Assembly (NCBI RefSeq): GCF_004145845.1
Contig: NZ_SELP01000001.1
Location: forward strand, 1-64,000
Length of the DNA: 64,000 bases
DNA from: Loktanella sp. IMCC34160
Lineage (GTDB): Bacteria; Pseudomonadota; Alphaproteobacteria; Rhodobacterales; Rhodobacteraceae
Direction: 5' to 3'
A model generated the notes under the pieces. The model was not told the DNA's origin, ran no database searches, and saw only the letters and a program-made list of their open reading frames with translations. This document shows, piece by piece, positions 63,502-64,000 of this stretch. Position 1 is the stretch's first letter. Every line of letters begins with the position of its first letter. The position numbers and the translations under genes were made by a program.

Positions 63502-64000
63502 TCAAAGAACCTCCAGCGGGTCGCCAACCCGGATGTCGCCACCCGTGGTGACCTCGGCATAGACCCCGAAATTCCGGTGGCCCCAGCCGTCTTCCAATGT
63601 GCCCAGCGTATCGGTATCGCGCTTGCCCGTCACGGGGTTCGCGGCGGTGTGCAGGCAGCGCACCACCTCTTCGCGGATGGTCAGGGCCGCAGCGCCGATC
63701 CGGATGCTTTTCCCGATCCACTCCCGCTCTTCCCATGGGGCAAGCCCGTCGACCCAGATGTTGCCGCGCCAGCGCTCTTCCTCGATCGGGCGGCCCAGTC
63801 GCTGCGACACGGCGCGGTGCGAGGCCCGGTTCATGATCGTGACCGAGGGGAAATCGGTATCGGTCCAGCCGCGGCCACCCTTGGTGCGGACAATGGCAAC
63901 CGGGCGGGCCCGGTCAGCGGGACACAGCGGCGCTGTCCACGCGGTAAGGGTGCTGCTGGCGTCGGGCGCGTCGGGATCAAAAGTAAGGCTGCCAAGATCC
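63502..64000 (-). CDS. MOSC domain-containing protein, C-terminal part (5' end beyond right edge)
   Basis: The frame is open to the window edge, giving 165 C-terminal residues. PVAIVRTKGGRGWTDTDFPS, VTIMNRASHRAVSQRLGRPI, RWRGNIWVDGLAPWEEREWI and the conserved cysteine in EEVVRCLHTAANPVTGKRD define a MOSC protein, related to molybdenum cofactor sulfurase and mARC-like proteins. The cysteine could carry sulfur for Moco. The stop is 2 bp from the engB start, implying one transcript. Confidence 0.9.
   Translation of the reverse strand, partial: DLGSLTFDPDAPDASSTLTAWTAPLCPADRARPVAIVRTKGGRGWTDTDFPSVTIMNRASHRAVSQRLGRPIEEERWRGNIWVDGLAPWEEREWIGKSIRIGAAALTIREEVVRCLHTAANPVTGKRDTDTLGTLEDGWGHRNFGVYAEVTTGGDIRVGDPLEVL

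Overview
The window is GC-rich alphaproteobacterial chromosome, almost certainly from the Rhodobacterales (Rhodobacter/Roseobacter type). The indicators are the gene order tuf-tRNA(Trp)-secE-nusG-rplKAJL-rpoBC followed by the str, S10, spc and alpha operons, a second EF-Tu gene, an Aap/Bzt-type amino-acid transporter, a short adenylate kinase linked to secY, an ATP12-type chaperone, and an N-acyl-homoserine-lactone LuxR/LuxI pair beside the ribosomal genes. The species cannot be named from the sequence alone.

Layout. 1-2.8 kb, minus strand: the 5' part of etfB, a PduO-type cobalamin adenosyltransferase, a small two-helix HIG1-like membrane protein, a short-chain dehydrogenase and an SH3-domain protein. 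2.9-8.6 kb, plus strand: parC, a DUF898/YjgN membrane protein translationally coupled to an M48 metalloprotease, and a lipoprotein. 8.7-23.2 kb: tuf copy 1, tRNA-Trp, a sulfotransferase-like gene, secE, nusG, rplK, rplA, rplJ, rplL, rpoB and rpoC. 23.3-25.1 kb: an ArsR-type repressor with an AHSA1/SRPBCC partner, and a DMT exporter. 25.1-50.2 kb: rpsL-rpsG-fusA-tuf2, then the S10, spc and alpha operons through rplQ. 50.2-51.8 kb: a luxR-luxI pair. 51.8-56 kb: rarA, crcB, an RluC-type pseudouridine synthase, a HAD phosphatase and an ATP12 chaperone. 56.2-60.7 kb: the aapJQMP (bztABCD-like) transporter. 60.8-64 kb, minus strand: a SixA-like phosphatase, a short QueG-like ferredoxin, argB, engB and a MOSC protein cut by the window edge.

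The most unusual property is that the otherwise canonical ribosomal-protein block is opened at three internal joints. Between rplW and rplB sit a Pro/Ala-rich hypothetical gene and an AT-rich Hanks-type Ser/Thr kinase. Between rplP and rpmC sits a minus-strand pair, a 2-oxoglutarate/iron oxygenase-like (TIGR02466) protein and an acyl-carrier-like protein lacking the phosphopantetheine serine. Between rpmD and rplO sit a PutAbiC-type phage abortive-infection protein, a micro-ORF, a DMT exporter and a secreted protein. Each upstream ribosomal segment ends in an intrinsic terminator, and each downstream segment is preceded by a candidate sigma-70 promoter with a 17-bp spacer; two of these (rpmC, rplO) share the -10 hexamer TATACG with the rpsL promoter. 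The cassettes therefore look tolerated because transcription is stopped and restarted around them. The kinase and abortive-infection genes are the best candidates for a defence function hidden in a housekeeping locus.

Other points of interest are two EF-Tu genes that are near-identical except for a diverged final 37 nt (a gene-conversion footprint), promoter-proximal terminator-like hairpins in the rpsL, nusG and rplB leaders, an apparently leaderless arsR gene between two matching operator-like dyads, and dyads in front of luxR and luxI. No CRISPR array, insertion sequence, rRNA gene or clear pseudogene was seen. All functional statements come from reading the sequence and recalling protein families; no database search was run.
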